Origin: Micropterix aruncella
Taxonomy: Eukaryota; Arthropoda; Insecta; Lepidoptera; Micropterigidae
NCBI GenBank assembly: GCA_944548615.1
Contig: OX155952.1
Location: 35,351,788 to 35,415,787 of the forward strand
Direction of reading: 5' to 3'
DNA: 64,000 bases
The translations under genes and the position numbers were made by a program. How positions within the stretch are numbered: the first letter of the stretch is position 1; each line of letters opens with the position of its first letter. The notes beneath the pieces were generated by a model. The model saw only the letters and a list, made by a program, of their open reading frames with translations, ran no database searches and had not been told where the DNA came from. Shown here one piece after another: positions 1-12,500 of the stretch.

Positions 1-503
1 TTTGAGACTATATTTATTCGTATAAAAAAAGCAATATTTTCACGATTTTATATGTTTATACTATTTTAGCATTTACTATTTATTAAAATCGTATTTACGT
101 GTATGTGCAGGGTCGGACTGGGCCTAAGGGGCCCGGGTGGGATTATGACTTTAGGGGCCCGCCGCGCGCCTAGGATCAAGTGATACCATCAGGTCAACCA
201 ATAAACCAAATGATAATAATAATCAAATAGGCACGAATTTTAGGAAGTTTTTAATTTCAAAGACATACAGTTTTATGAAAAAAGTTTAGTTATTTATAAC
301 TATCCCATCAAAAACAAAAATAAAAGAGGAGAAGTTTCAGCTAGAGTGCCAATAACTTGTTAAAATAAGACATACATTTTTATATATTTTTATATAGAAA
401 GTTCAATTAACTAATTGATAATGTATTATCCAATCAGCATTTTTTTTAAAAGAGGAGAAGTTTCAGCTAAATTGTCAATAACTCTTTCGTAAAAACTGAT
501 ATC
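1..503. other. AT-rich non-coding sequence
   Basis: No convincing reading frame. Two near copies of the phrase AGAGGAGAAGTTTCAGCTA lie about 125 bases apart (near 328 and 452). A short GC-rich patch at about 110-170 contains GGGGCCCG-type words, which suggests transposon end sequence. It sits just 3' of the hAT transposase remnant on the minus strand, so it may be that element's terminal region. No clear terminal inverted repeat partner was found. Confidence 0.5.
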
Positions 504-1715
504 CTAGTCATCCTTGATAAGATCCGATTCAGTATTCAGAATAATCAATGAATCTAGCAGTTCTTGACCTAGTAGGGAACGAAGCCTGGTCTTAATGCGA
601 TTCAGTGCTGAAAATCGTCTCTCGCGAGTCACTTGCGTAAATGACATTGTGAGTATTGTACAATAAGCTACGTATAAGTTGGAGTTCGTACTTATGTGCA
701 TATTATACTCAGACAAAAGTTTACATGCACATGGTATGCAACTTCGGCAAGCATCGGAACCTCTTCTTCCTCCTCTTCATCTTCTTTCTCAATCTGAGAA
801 TCTAAATCCTTTGTGTGATGCTCCCTAAGTGAAATGTGTTCGTCCCAAATAGTTTTAGAAAGTTCTTTAAAACTTTTTGCAAAAGATTCGAGTTCTTTTG
901 AAAGTAATTCTCGATCAACATTGGCAATAGATGCGATTGACTTTAATGCATCATCAGGAATTCCGTTTTTGTCAATTTCGTGGAAGTTTTTCGGATCCAA
1001 ACAAGCGACATCCTTCATTATATGCTCATTGCAGTTGAATTTTTCATCTATTTTAACTAGAGTCGTGTTGATGATGACCTTGTATACGATAATAGAGAAA
1101 ATTTATTTGGGTCCGCAGATAGCAGTCCAATTTCATCTTGACATAACTCATCTTTTTTCTTTTTTCATCATCGGTTTTCTAGATGTTCTCCGTAATGGCA
1201 GCGTGGTCTGTATTTCAACATCAACGTTTTCGACTTGAATTAATTCTTGGACCTGGGATTCAAACAAACTTGCAGCACTGAAAATGTCGTCAAAATGATC
1301 TAATTGTTTCCACAAATTCTTCTCCAAAGTTTTGATAAATCCCCAAGCTTTAAGGTAGTCTAGTGTAGGAGTTTGCAGGTATAAGCTTACAGGGGTTGAT
1401 AAATCGAATATTTTCTTGAAGCGCAGGCTGTCAGAATTGTTTCAAATTTAAGAAAGGAATCCATCAATGCTTTGTATGAAATGAAACCTTTGGCTCGAAC
1501 TCCGTGCTCAAAGATATGGCACTTAGAGTCTTTATCAACGCAACGTATCGAATTTTCTCCATGATGGTTGTCAATGCTTTGTCTTTGGCCCACCATCTCG
1601 TTTTTCCGATGTTCTGTAATCGTCTCAACTTGTCTCTACCAGCTGTTATTTCCGCGATTTTGTCCACCCACACGCGCTCGAATGATTCGTGAATAAATAC
1701 ACTTGTAGACTCCAA
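504..1715 (-). pseudogene. hAT-family transposase remnant (ZMYM1-like)
   Basis: This is a decayed transposase on the minus strand, spread over three frames. Reading from 1715 down, there is a piece with GKTRWWAKDKAL. A middle piece (about 1360-1150) can be read with frame changes as LDYLKAWGFIKTLEKN followed by a LPLRR-type motif. Next comes a stretch with an acidic EDEEEEEEV run. The end is a hAT C-terminal dimerisation segment, RRFSALNRIKTRLRSLLGQE (about 630-560). These blocks come in the order expected for the hAT transposases that databases call zinc finger MYM-type protein 1-like. Stops and frameshifts break every block, so no product is expected. It is not a copy of the better preserved hAT at 20489-25008, because the residues differ throughout. 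It lies upstream of the visible SMC1 exons, probably inside a SMC1 intron. Confidence 0.75.
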
Positions 1716-1859
1716 GATGCCGAATAAATTCTATGCTTCAGTACAACTTAACGTACAACTTCAGTACAACTTGGAAAGCCGAGCCTGTCAAAATGTTACT
1801 GTCGAATAAATTGAATGTAGCAATTATTTATTACGCAACTATAATGAAAAGAACTTGAA

Positions 1860-2760
1860 TTTGACGAAAGATACATCGATGCCAATTGGTGAACGAAGAC
1901 CGCTCAATAGTGATCGACTCAAACGTCTACGGATATCCGTTAAATCGGCAGTTTGATACAGGAAAGCGCAAAATCTTCCCTTGGTAGACAGATAAATAAT
2001 CTACAAAACGACATTTTAAACAGTCCGAAGCATATATTTGAGAACACACAAATTTTGAAAACTATTTCTGCACAGCTGAAAAAAACTAGATCCAAGCAGT
2101 GTCCCCACAGTAAACACTTTACTGCGGAAATTAAATTCAAATACCTCCAACTTCGAATATCATGCTCGAAGTCTCCTATACAATTTAAACATCAACAGAG
2201 CTGGACAATTCAATGCTATCGTCGCAAAATTTATTGGAGTAAAACGCATTAATTTTGCTTTGAAAGATTCCTACAAACTAAGGTGTTACGTGGTAGTAGT
2301 GGTGTATAATACGGGAACATTGGTATATAAACTACATAAAACAATTTTCGATAAAAGCCCATCTACCAATGTGAAAAAAATTGAACAGCAGAAACTTATG
2401 CAGAATACTAGGACGAAGACAACAAAGCAAAAATACGTCTTTTATTCAACGCCGATAGTAGTGACTACGGGGAAGCATGTCAAAAGCCAGACATGTCATC
2501 GGATGAGTATGAAATAGCCAAGGAGCTGTTTTTGGAAAATATGAAACAACAAGTAAAGGACCGTCACGAAATTGAAAGAGATACGATATTACAAGCAAAA
2601 AGCGCTTTATGGCTGGAACTAAGAAGGTGTCTTTTAACAGCATCAAATTTCTCCAACACTTGCAAACGACGTGAAAATATTAGTTCAGCGCCTCTCGTAA
2701 AGAAGCGTGCTTGTTTTCATTCAACATGTATTCTGGTTGTATTATATTTTGTTTTATAGT
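1860..2760 (+). pseudogene. YqaJ-like recombinase/exonuclease domain gene, decayed
   Basis: Fragments in several plus-strand frames follow the order of the large insect proteins that carry a YqaJ (lambda exonuclease-like) domain. RLKRLRISVKSAV is near 1915. RQINNLQNDILNSPKHIF is near 1990-2040. AIVAKFIGGKRINFALK (with frame change) is near 2215-2265. The best-kept part, 2493-2735, reads SSDEYEIAKELFLENMK and then IERDTILQAKSALWLELRR and LLTASNFSNTCKRR, which is the start of the YqaJ domain. The domain then ends abruptly, so the catalytic acidic residues further downstream are absent. Stops after KSAV and several frameshifts make it non-functional. Such genes are often multicopy and may travel in DNA transposons; that is inference. 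It shares this presumed SMC1 intron with the hAT remnant. Confidence 0.65.
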
Positions 2761-2867
2761 TGCAACAATAACTTATAATACTATATACATACTTTGTAAA
2801 TGCCAACCTCACTATTCGCTAGGTCATAAAAAAATATAACCGATTAATGGCGGTATTTTATATTTCT

Positions 2868-3110
2868 GATCTTACATTGTAAGGTCCCGGGTTCGATTCC
2901 CGACTGGGTCACCATTTTCCGTTAGGATCTAATTAACGGAATTGCATTTTCGATTCTGTCGATGGAATACAATAACAAGACACACACTTACAGACATGTT
3001 ACACGCACACATACATATAACACGTCATAGTAGGGTTGGTTGTAAAAGATTGTCATATGACAATAAACCCGCCCATATTTTCACAATAAAGAGTATAAAC
3101 AAGAAATGAT
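2868..3110 (+). repeat. tRNA-derived SINE, 5'-truncated
   Basis: The copy begins inside the tRNA-like head. A B-box-like GGTTCGATTCC lies near 2890, followed by GGGTCACCATTTTCC. The body then has the same landmarks as the copies at 10304 and 17166: the GTAGGGTTGGTTGTAAAAGA-type block, ATTGTCATATGACAAT and CACAATAAAGAGTATAAACAA at the tail. The A-box part is missing. Short CA-rich stretches occupy the middle (about 2980-3020). Confidence 0.8.
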
Positions 3111-3551
3111 AACCATAATATGTGACGAAATTTTTATTTTCTGTTATTATTATGTATGTCCAAAAAAAAAATATTCAAACTTTTAATGACAAATATATTT
3201 TTTTAGTAGGTAACAATTTATCGAGTCACATATAATAACGTTGAGATGTTATACAACATATTTTTTACTAATTTTACATACTACTTGAGTGCTGATAATC
3301 GGTCGCGGATCAAGATTGTTTGTTGCCGCTGCGCCCGTATCTCTTCATTTGACTACGATAGTTCGAACGGCGACACCTGCGCTGCTCTGAAAATACCTAA
3401 ACTAAGCGTGCGGCGAAATTGATAGGGACTCTTAATGCTAACAATCAATAAAGTCAACTATATGCTGATACTTAAATAATAATTACTTGAGCACAATTAT
3501 TTGAATAATAATAATACTCTTTTGAATGATAATTACTCTCTATGTTTTCAG
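3111..3551. other. Non-coding, presumed SMC1 intron
   Basis: The first part is AT-rich and the stretch 3300-3420 is more GC-rich. I see no reading frame. The sequence runs into the polypyrimidine tract and AG acceptor (3550-3551) of the first SMC1 exon in the window. Confidence 0.5.
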
Positions 3552-6500
3552 CACAAACAAATAACAGCTCTGGAAAACGAACTTGCCGATCTAGATCGCA
3601 AAATGGTGCAATGTGGTGTAAGTCATCTGTTAATCATCTAGCTAGTCATTTCTATCACAACATTTAATTAATAGTGATGTAATATTTCAGCCGAAAATCG
3701 CTGAAATTGAACGCGCGATGAGGTTGCGCGATGAGAAAATCCAGCAAATGAAGGAAAATATGAACAATGTCGAGGATGTCGTTTTCAAGAAATTCTGTCG
3801 GGATATTGGAGTTGCCAATATACGGTACGTTCATATTTTATTCTTGTTTGCTATTGACGATATTTATTTCATTACCTAATCTAAATCGTTGAAAGTGGTT
3901 GGTTAAAGTACCACTGTTAAAAGTGCAGTAGTTCAGGAATCATTCCTCGGTCTGGTATCTTTTTTTCCTGTACATCACAACCAGCTTTTATGTAATCTTC
4001 AGTAATCCTCTTCTAAAAATCAAAATCTAGGGCTATTTCGACCAGATAAGGCTCGTGACACCTTTAGCAACGTGACACCTCTTGCCTAGCAATTTACACC
4101 TCTACTATTTTAGGAAACGTATATTTCTACGCTCTCTCGGTGATTCGCCGGATTCAACGATACCGTTGCAAGTGCTGGCAGTGATTTCTGCTTGGAGCCC
4201 GCCCAAAGGAATTCCCCTAGCGCACAGACACTACTGACTACAGAACTCTGCTTGACTGACCGAGTGCAAGCAGAGTTCATTGAGGCCTTCCGGAGTTATT
4301 GGACAAGGATATGCAAGGAGGCTACCGGACGGGAGCTGAACTGTGAGTTGGGCCGACCGATTAAAAGAGACTCGCCATAATAACCAAAGCTGCAGAGTCC
4401 CCGCCATTTATGAAAAACACCTATAACTTCAAATTTCACTTATTGGTGAAAAATTGGCAGTGGCAGTTAATAGTTCGGGCAGTTAATGGTTCTAAAACTG
4501 ATGCGGGCAGTTAATGGTTCCTATGCAGTTGGGCCATTAAGACCTGCTCGTTAAATATGGTCGGTTCAAGTCCTATCCAGTAGCCTCCTCGAACGTTTGG
4601 GGAAACAGTCATCACCCATCCGTGGCAAAGGTGCCACAGCAGGTGGATCAGCTCCTCTGGGGGAACTCCCTCGACCTTCGGGCGCTGCTGGGCAGTTTGC
4701 GCATCGTGCGGCATCAGTCAATCGACTGTGCATTCTGGTGAATAACTTCAGGGGTCTGGAAATGCTCTTATAAGCTTTCCAAGCAGCAGGGGTGGATGTT
4801 GACCTGATGTCACCCACTCTTGAAACCTCCTGATGGCCACCTTATCCCGTGCAGACAGCAAAGGACACCACGGTTCGCAATAAATTCAAACTGAATTACT
4901 GCTACTATCAGGAAGAGGCCGCGCAAGCGACTTCAGACCCATGGCCGGACGGGAGAATGAAGAAATCCAGCCAAATCTGGTAGTAAGGGCGCAAGGTTGG
5001 CCCGCTGGATTCACTTCCCAGTGCCTCGCGGTAAGGCGTTGGTCTCTTACGGGCATGTTTGCATAGCTAGATGGTGGACTGTTTCCTCTAAAAGTCTCTA
5101 CGTTTACTCCAGGTTGAAAGAATGATCAATGTCGTTATACCTTCCTGGAGTATTGGGTTCGTCTGTTGTAGGTGACAACTCTCCAGTGGTGAATATGCGA
5201 CTTGTAACTCGAGAGGAACCTGGTGTAGGGAACCTATCTCGCATATAAACCACTCCTCGCAGTTGTCCGCCTTGTTCTCGAGGGGCGTCAATTCGTCTTA
5301 TATCCGCAACAATAATACCAATGGCTTTTTTCTTTCGTTGTAGTCAATACGAAGAAAGAGAGTTGAGAACTCAGCAAGAGCGAACAAAGAAGAGGATGGA
5401 ATTCGACGCGCAAATCGATAGAATCTCGAGTAATCTGGAGTTCGAGCGCTCGAGAGACACTCAGAGTAAGTGAAGAATTGACATTCTTTTGCTTCAACTC
5501 GGTTACGTAACTTTGCAAAAATTACTTTGCCCTTTACAGAAAACGTGACAAAATGGGAGCGGACAGTTCAGGACGGCGAAGACGAGCTGGAATCGTCGCG
5601 GCAAATCGAAGCTAACCAGCGCACTAACATCGATCGCCAATTTCGAGAAGTCGAGAAGCTGAAGGCTAACAAACAGACCGCTAAAGCGCGGGCGGACGCG
5701 GTCGAAGATGAGGCTACGAAGGTTCAAAGATTTACATTTTTTAGATGTCCATTCTTCTTACTGGCCTATGAATATCAAATAATTTCTTCATACTGGCAAC
5801 TCCTCCATTGTTTCAGGCCCGTCGTGATGTCGCTAATGTTGCTAAAGATATCCAAGCAGTTCAAAAGCAGATGAGCGTGTTCGAGTCAAAAATTGAAAGT
5901 AAAAAAAATGATCGCCACAATATACTTAAACAATGCAAGGTAAGGATTCGACAAAAATACTTGTGCGTATATTAATGTAGGATTGCTCTTTATGTATTAT
6001 TCATTTCTTTTAGATGGATGATATTGTTATACCTATGAAAAACGGAAACATGGAGGATATATTAACAGCAGACACCAGTGAGGGAGATGCTTCATTGACT
6101 TCCTCGGCAATGTATGAACGAGAAGCGCAGTAAGTGTTCTGTTTATAGCCTGATACGACACTACAGCATTAAATGCTAGAGTATCATTGTATCATATACA
6201 TACTTCATATTTTTACCTCTTATGCTTTCGGATACTGTAAGGGTCCGTTCCCACTATGACGGGCCGCCTGTGATAACGGAAACCATCGCCCGGATATAGA
6301 TGTTCACATAAAGACCGATCCATCAGGAAAATCGGTCGAACTCAGTCGAGATCAGACCTCCATGCAAAGAACAACTCTATTTTCAACAAGCAAAAGTATA
6401 GTTTCTGCGCTTATTTCCATGCTGCCTGTGCTTCTGTCAGGAATGCGGATGCCGGAATGATGCCTGCAGGGAGAGATATGTCCGGGGGGCGGGCGAGGCA

Positions 6501-9500
6501 TATCAACATGTGCTATTTATCGGTGCAAGCTCGTTCACATTAAGCCAATCGGGCGTTTAGACGGCGATCCGAGTGACAAAACATCCGTTTAAATCTCTCT
6601 ATTTCTGTGTTCGTTCCTGGCCACCTATTGACTATTTTACTTTTATAAGTAGTTTCATAATTTTAATTCTACAGATTCATATAATTATGAGGATGAGCAA
6701 AACTTCAGGTTTAATATATAAAATGTTTTCAGAATTCGAGTGAATTATAGCAGCCTGTCAAGAAATATGCGTGAGCTGGATGAACCGGATGAAATTAAGA
6801 AAATGTATGACAAGATGGCTAAAGCCGTCACACAGTTGCAACACACAGTCGAGAAGATTCAAGCCCCCAATATGAGAGTAAGCCAATTTTTATTTTCCAG
6901 GTTTAGGTTGTTATGTTTGAGCAAGATGGTGCAACATCGATTCAAACAAGTTTTTTTTAAAAAGCACGCTGGGGGCGGTCTACTCGAGGGAGAGTCTCAT
7001 ACATCTTTTTCTGAAATGGCAAAGGAAAGAAATGATTTCTTTATGGAATTGTTTTATTAGGTTGGAAAACACATATAATGAGGGCAGCCAACATTGCCAT
7101 AGAAATTTTCTAACGCTTGTCACTCATTTTATACAGTCGTCAGACTTGTCATATGATCGTGGCCTTATGCTGTGACCAATTTAGAAACCTGTTTTTTTTA
7201 ATCAGTTTTTACGCTTATTTATTTTACAAGAAAAGCATTCAGCCAGTCCATAATTCATGTTCTATTCATAATTCATAACATATAGTTCATTAATTTTTCA
7301 ATGAAATATGTGAGATTGTTGTAAAAATACAAACAATGGCGGCCATTGTTCGTATTTGAACAATGGCGGCCATTGCACAATAAAATAACAAACAAATCCG
7401 ACATAATGTCAGATTTTGGAATTCATCGAGTATTCATCTTGTATGATATTTCGTAAGGAAATATTGTATAGTTAGTAATTGATGTTTCGTACTGTATTCT
7501 TCCGTAATAACCCGGAGTGACTCAAAATGTTTACTCATTTTGCCCTTAACCCCTCCTCTCGCGAAGTAAAAACTCACCTATCACTTTTGCGCGCGACATA
7601 TTCGGGCGAAAAATCGAAGCGAGTCAACGGCCTTGAGAAAAACGATCATAACTTATAAACCACTAAACGGATTAAAAAAAGATAAAGAGAAAAATGATCG
7701 CATTGAACATTATAACCTATAAAAATAAAACATTATAACCTTATCTCGTAAAACAATTAAGATAATAATGAATAAATATTACAAAATTGGCAAACTGAAA
7801 AAACTCGCCTATAAAATCATTTCGATTTTTTTGTCACAAAATACGTAAAATATGCAAAAATTGTAAATACAGTTATGTTCGTTATTAAATGCTTTACCAA
7901 AACGATATTTTTTTTTTACTTATTTGCATACAAAAATATTTATTTATTCAGCCAAGAAAATTTTTATGTATTCTCGTAAAAAAAAAAAATAATAATTTTT
8001 AATTTGTGACTACTTATGGTATTTTTTTATATGAAATTCTTTCAAAATAACTTTATTACTACATCACACTTCTTAGAAATCACACCAGAACTTTGAGCTT
8101 TGTCTGATATTATAGAAAAATCTAAAGTTTTGAGAGTTTGCGTCCGAACTTAATAATAAACTTTGAATGCTCATAATATAAAATTCGTTAGATTTTTTCA
8201 ATTATATTGTCTTATCATAGACTTATTATATGTCTAATAACTAATTACTATACTCCAAAGAGTCACATTTCATCGAAAAACTATGGAAAATCGCACTTTA
8301 TTCTCTCATAGTAATTATCAAAACAAGTTTCTTTGCGCGATTCATATTACAAAACAAGATATAATGTTCAAAATACGCCTAATTATGTGATAACTTAGGA
8401 TGTAAATGAAGCAATACTTATTTTGTTAGTAAATTAAAGCGACATTACGACATATTTCGCAATATATCGGGATATTTCATAAACATTACAAAATAATAAC
8501 AACCATTTTTTCGCGAGCCGTTTGTTGTCGCCGAAGTGTTTTCTTTAAAAATTCGTGAAAAACAGCAAATGGACTATCTCAAATGACTAATACTCATTCA
8601 GAAACTACTTAAAATGCCAATTACTCACTGTTCTCCAGTAACAAACACTCAAACACTGCACACACACACTTTTTATCACCAATTTCGCGGAGCCGTACGC
8701 GGCCGTGCGATTTGCCGATGGGAGACTGGGCGTTTGACGTCTATGCTCACTTTTTAAATCGTTGTTCGATATTGCCACACGGAAATCTTGAATTAAATAT
8801 ATTTTGGCCATATCGTTGCGCCCTCAGAAAGCATATAGTACGACGTTTTGAATCGTAAATTGCATTTTTCGCAGCGGCGAGCGCTTGGTCCGGTAGCGGA
8901 CGTTACGGAGTTTAGGCGGCCGACATTTATGTCCTGTAGGGAATGTTACGTAGCGAGCGGGTTAAACAACAAGGCCTAATATTATTTTTGTATTATTAAG
9001 CTATGTTTTATATATATATATATATTGTAATATTTACAGGCTATGCAAAAGCTCAATGAGGTGAAAGAAAAAGTGAATCAAACAAACAGCGCATTTGTGA
9101 CGGCTCGCAAGAAAGCACACAAAGCTAAACTCAATTTTGACAAAGTGAAAACCGAACGCCTGAACAAGTTTACCAAATGCTTTGATCACGTCGCCAATGA
9201 AATTGACTCAATCTACAAGGTATTACTTATCATGCAACGTATGATTGCAGTCAACGAACTATAAAAAATATATATTTCAGGCTCTTGCTATGAACCAGTC
9301 GGCGCAGGCTTTCTTGGGACCTGAAAATCCCGAAGAGCCGTATTTGGATGGTATCAATTACAATTGCGTCGCCCCTGGCAAACGATTCCAGCCCATGTCC
9401 AATCTATCAGGAGGAGAGAAAACGGTCGCCGCTCTGGCTCTACTCTTTGCAATACACAGGTTTGGAATTATATATTTTTTTTTAAATTGGTTTGTCCATC

Positions 9501-12500
9501 TGCAATTAGTCCTATAAGACCTTAGTCAACTAGGGTTGTCGACTACAGTGGGCGAGCCCGTCACCTCAGGAAGTTTTAACGATTAGTCGTTCTATCTCCC
9601 TGGAGTGAGCGCAGAAGACTTGGACAAAACAGTCCACCGTCTAGCTCCGCCACAAACCCGTAGGAGGCCAACGCCTTAACCGCGAGATAGCCAGGAGTGT
9701 TACCCGGCGGGCTTACACTCACGCCCTTACTTCCAATTTTGACCAGATTACTCCAGTCTCTTGATCGGTTACGAGTTCGAGGTCGCTTGCGCGGTCCCCT
9801 CCCTTACGAAGCGGTGAACAGTGTTTACCGAATCTTATCGCGGACCACAGCGTCCTTTGCCCGGCTGTTCACCCAGGATCGGATAGCCTAAGGTCGTTTC
9901 AAGAGCAGACGCTCTATAGGTAACAGTACTGCTTCCAGACTCCCCCGACTGTTAGTCAGAGTGCACAGTCGATTGGTTTACGCCGCACGGTGCGTATACC
10001 GTCCAGGAACGCCAGAAGGTTGATTCCCAGGGGAAACTAACCGTAAGGCCAGATTCTTACCCAGGCTCGTACTTCATGCGTGGAGGCCGTCGGATAGGTA
10101 TTGACCCGTGAGTGTGACCAACCCTGAACAGAATGGGTCTTCGTGGCCAACTTAGCAAGGGCCCATTAACTCCCAAGGTAGGTTAACTCCCCGCTAAGTC
10201 AGGTAGGTTGATATTATATGTACTACTTTCACTCTTAGCCACATGGATGTAGCACAAGAAGATAAGGAAGGCTTTCCAACAATAGTCGGTCAATAGAGGT
10301 GTTTGTTTGTTTTTTGTTTATACTCTTTATAGTGAAAATGTCACAATGGGTGGGTTTATTGTCATATGACAATCTCTTACAACCAACCCTACTATGACAT
10401 GTTATATGTATAAGTTGCGTGTAACATGTCTGTAAGTGTATGTCTTGTTATTGCAACGGAAAATGGTCACCCAGCCGGGAATCGAACCCGGGACCTTACA
10501 ATGTAAGATCAGGCGACCTAACCACTATGCCACTGCTCTGTTTTTGTTTGTAAAGATATACAAGGCATATAAGAGACCTATCCTTTAGTATAGCTATCAG
10601 TTCTGGAACCCCTACTTATGCAAAGATATAGATGTGATGGAAAAGGTGCAGCGAAGGGCAACCAAAATACCAATGGGTCTGAAGAAAAGGTATTATGTAG
10701 ATCGCTTCGAATTACTCGGACTGACTACGCTCAAATAAAGACAAGAAAGAGGGAACCTAATCGACACTTAAAATTCTCGCAAATTATTACAATGTACCTG
10801 GGCTAAAAATTTATATATTCAACGTCAACACAAATCTTCGAGGTCACAGCAAAAAATTCAATCGCGCAAAATTTAAATCTGATCCTCTTAAGAACGGTCT
10901 GCAAAATAGAGAGGAATAAACTACCATTTAAAGTGATTAATGCAGGCTCTGTCAATTAATTTAACCGCCCAACCTTTGGGTTTATTATTCAAAAAATAGG
11001 TAAATCTTGCTTTTTTTAATTAGATTTCTCAATACCAATACTTGTTTAAAATATACAAGACAAAATATATAGCGGAGTATATAAGCTTTTTTTATATAGC
11101 GGTTTTATATAAATTTGTATATACAGGTATTTTTTAATTAACCAGCATCCTTGAAGGGGGTGAATCAGTAAGAGCAAGTAAGTAACTTTTAACCCTTCAG
11201 GCCTCGGCCCCTCAGCCGATTAACAAGTTGATGTCCCAAAAAATTTTAGTAAAAATTAGTAAAAAAAATGAATTATGACACTGTTTCACCAAAAACATTA
11301 ATTACTGCCAAACCACTGTACCCATAATTAAAATGAAACATATTAACATAATAAAACATAATAAAATAAAACAAATTAAATTAAAATAAAATTAAAACGG
11401 GCCCGTCACGCTGAATCAATTTGTGGCCGATATCGGCCAATCGGGGCTTGAGGGGTTAATAAAACATTGTGAGAAAAACAAAAGATTTTTTATTTTTTTT
11501 CAAATTTGAAAAAAACTTTTTTTAACAACTAGTATAAAAAGCGCTGAGCACGATGCGCTATCTAGCGGTAGGTATAATATCGCTAATATTGTTTATTAGT
11601 GATATTTTACCTACCGATAGCGCAGCTAGCTGAAACACTTGTCAAACTTTTATTTCATTTTAATAGAAAAAAAAACAAATTTCAAACAAAAAAAAAAGAT
11701 TGATTTTCCTAAAAAATAACGACATTTGCTTACTTGCTCATACTAATTCAACCCCTTGAAGGATGCGGATTAATAAAAACTCACCCTGTATCCTGTATAT
11801 AAATTTTATACATTTTTCTATATGATAATATAACGGACCAACTAGAGTTGTCAACTACAGCGGGCGGGCCCGTCACCTCAGGAAGTTTTAACGATTAGTC
11901 GTTCTGTCTCCCTGAAGTGAGCGCAGAAGACTTGGACAAAAACAGTCCACCATCAAGCTCGGACCGTAATATATTAGTATGCAGACTAATATATATATTA
12001 GTATGCGGACTAATATATAGCGGACCGTTATATATTAGTATGCATGCACTAATACCCCCTACAAAAAAAAATGAGGGTTGAAAACATGCCGTCGTGAGTC
12101 ATTGCCATGGCTGGCTTTATAAGGGTCAATATTGTTTAGCTTTACAAAATCCGATCTGGACATATCAGCAAAGCTGCCTGTCCTGAAATAATAATAATAA
12201 TAATCCTCCATGCCAGCTTGCTGGACGTCAAGAAAACTTCTGTCCGCTCCAATGTTTGCCTAATTCTCTAAACTCATAGGCAAAAACTTGTACGTTTCAT
12301 TTTACAACTAGTTATATAAGATTATCATTTTGCTTTCTCAGTTACCAACCGGCACCGTTCTTCCTGCTGGATGAAATCGATGCTGCGTTAGATAATACGA
12401 ACATTGGAAAGGTTGCTAGTTATATACGAGGAAAGAAAGACAGCCTTCAGACGATTGTTATCTCGCTGAAGGAAGAGTTTTACGGGCACGCAGATGCCTT

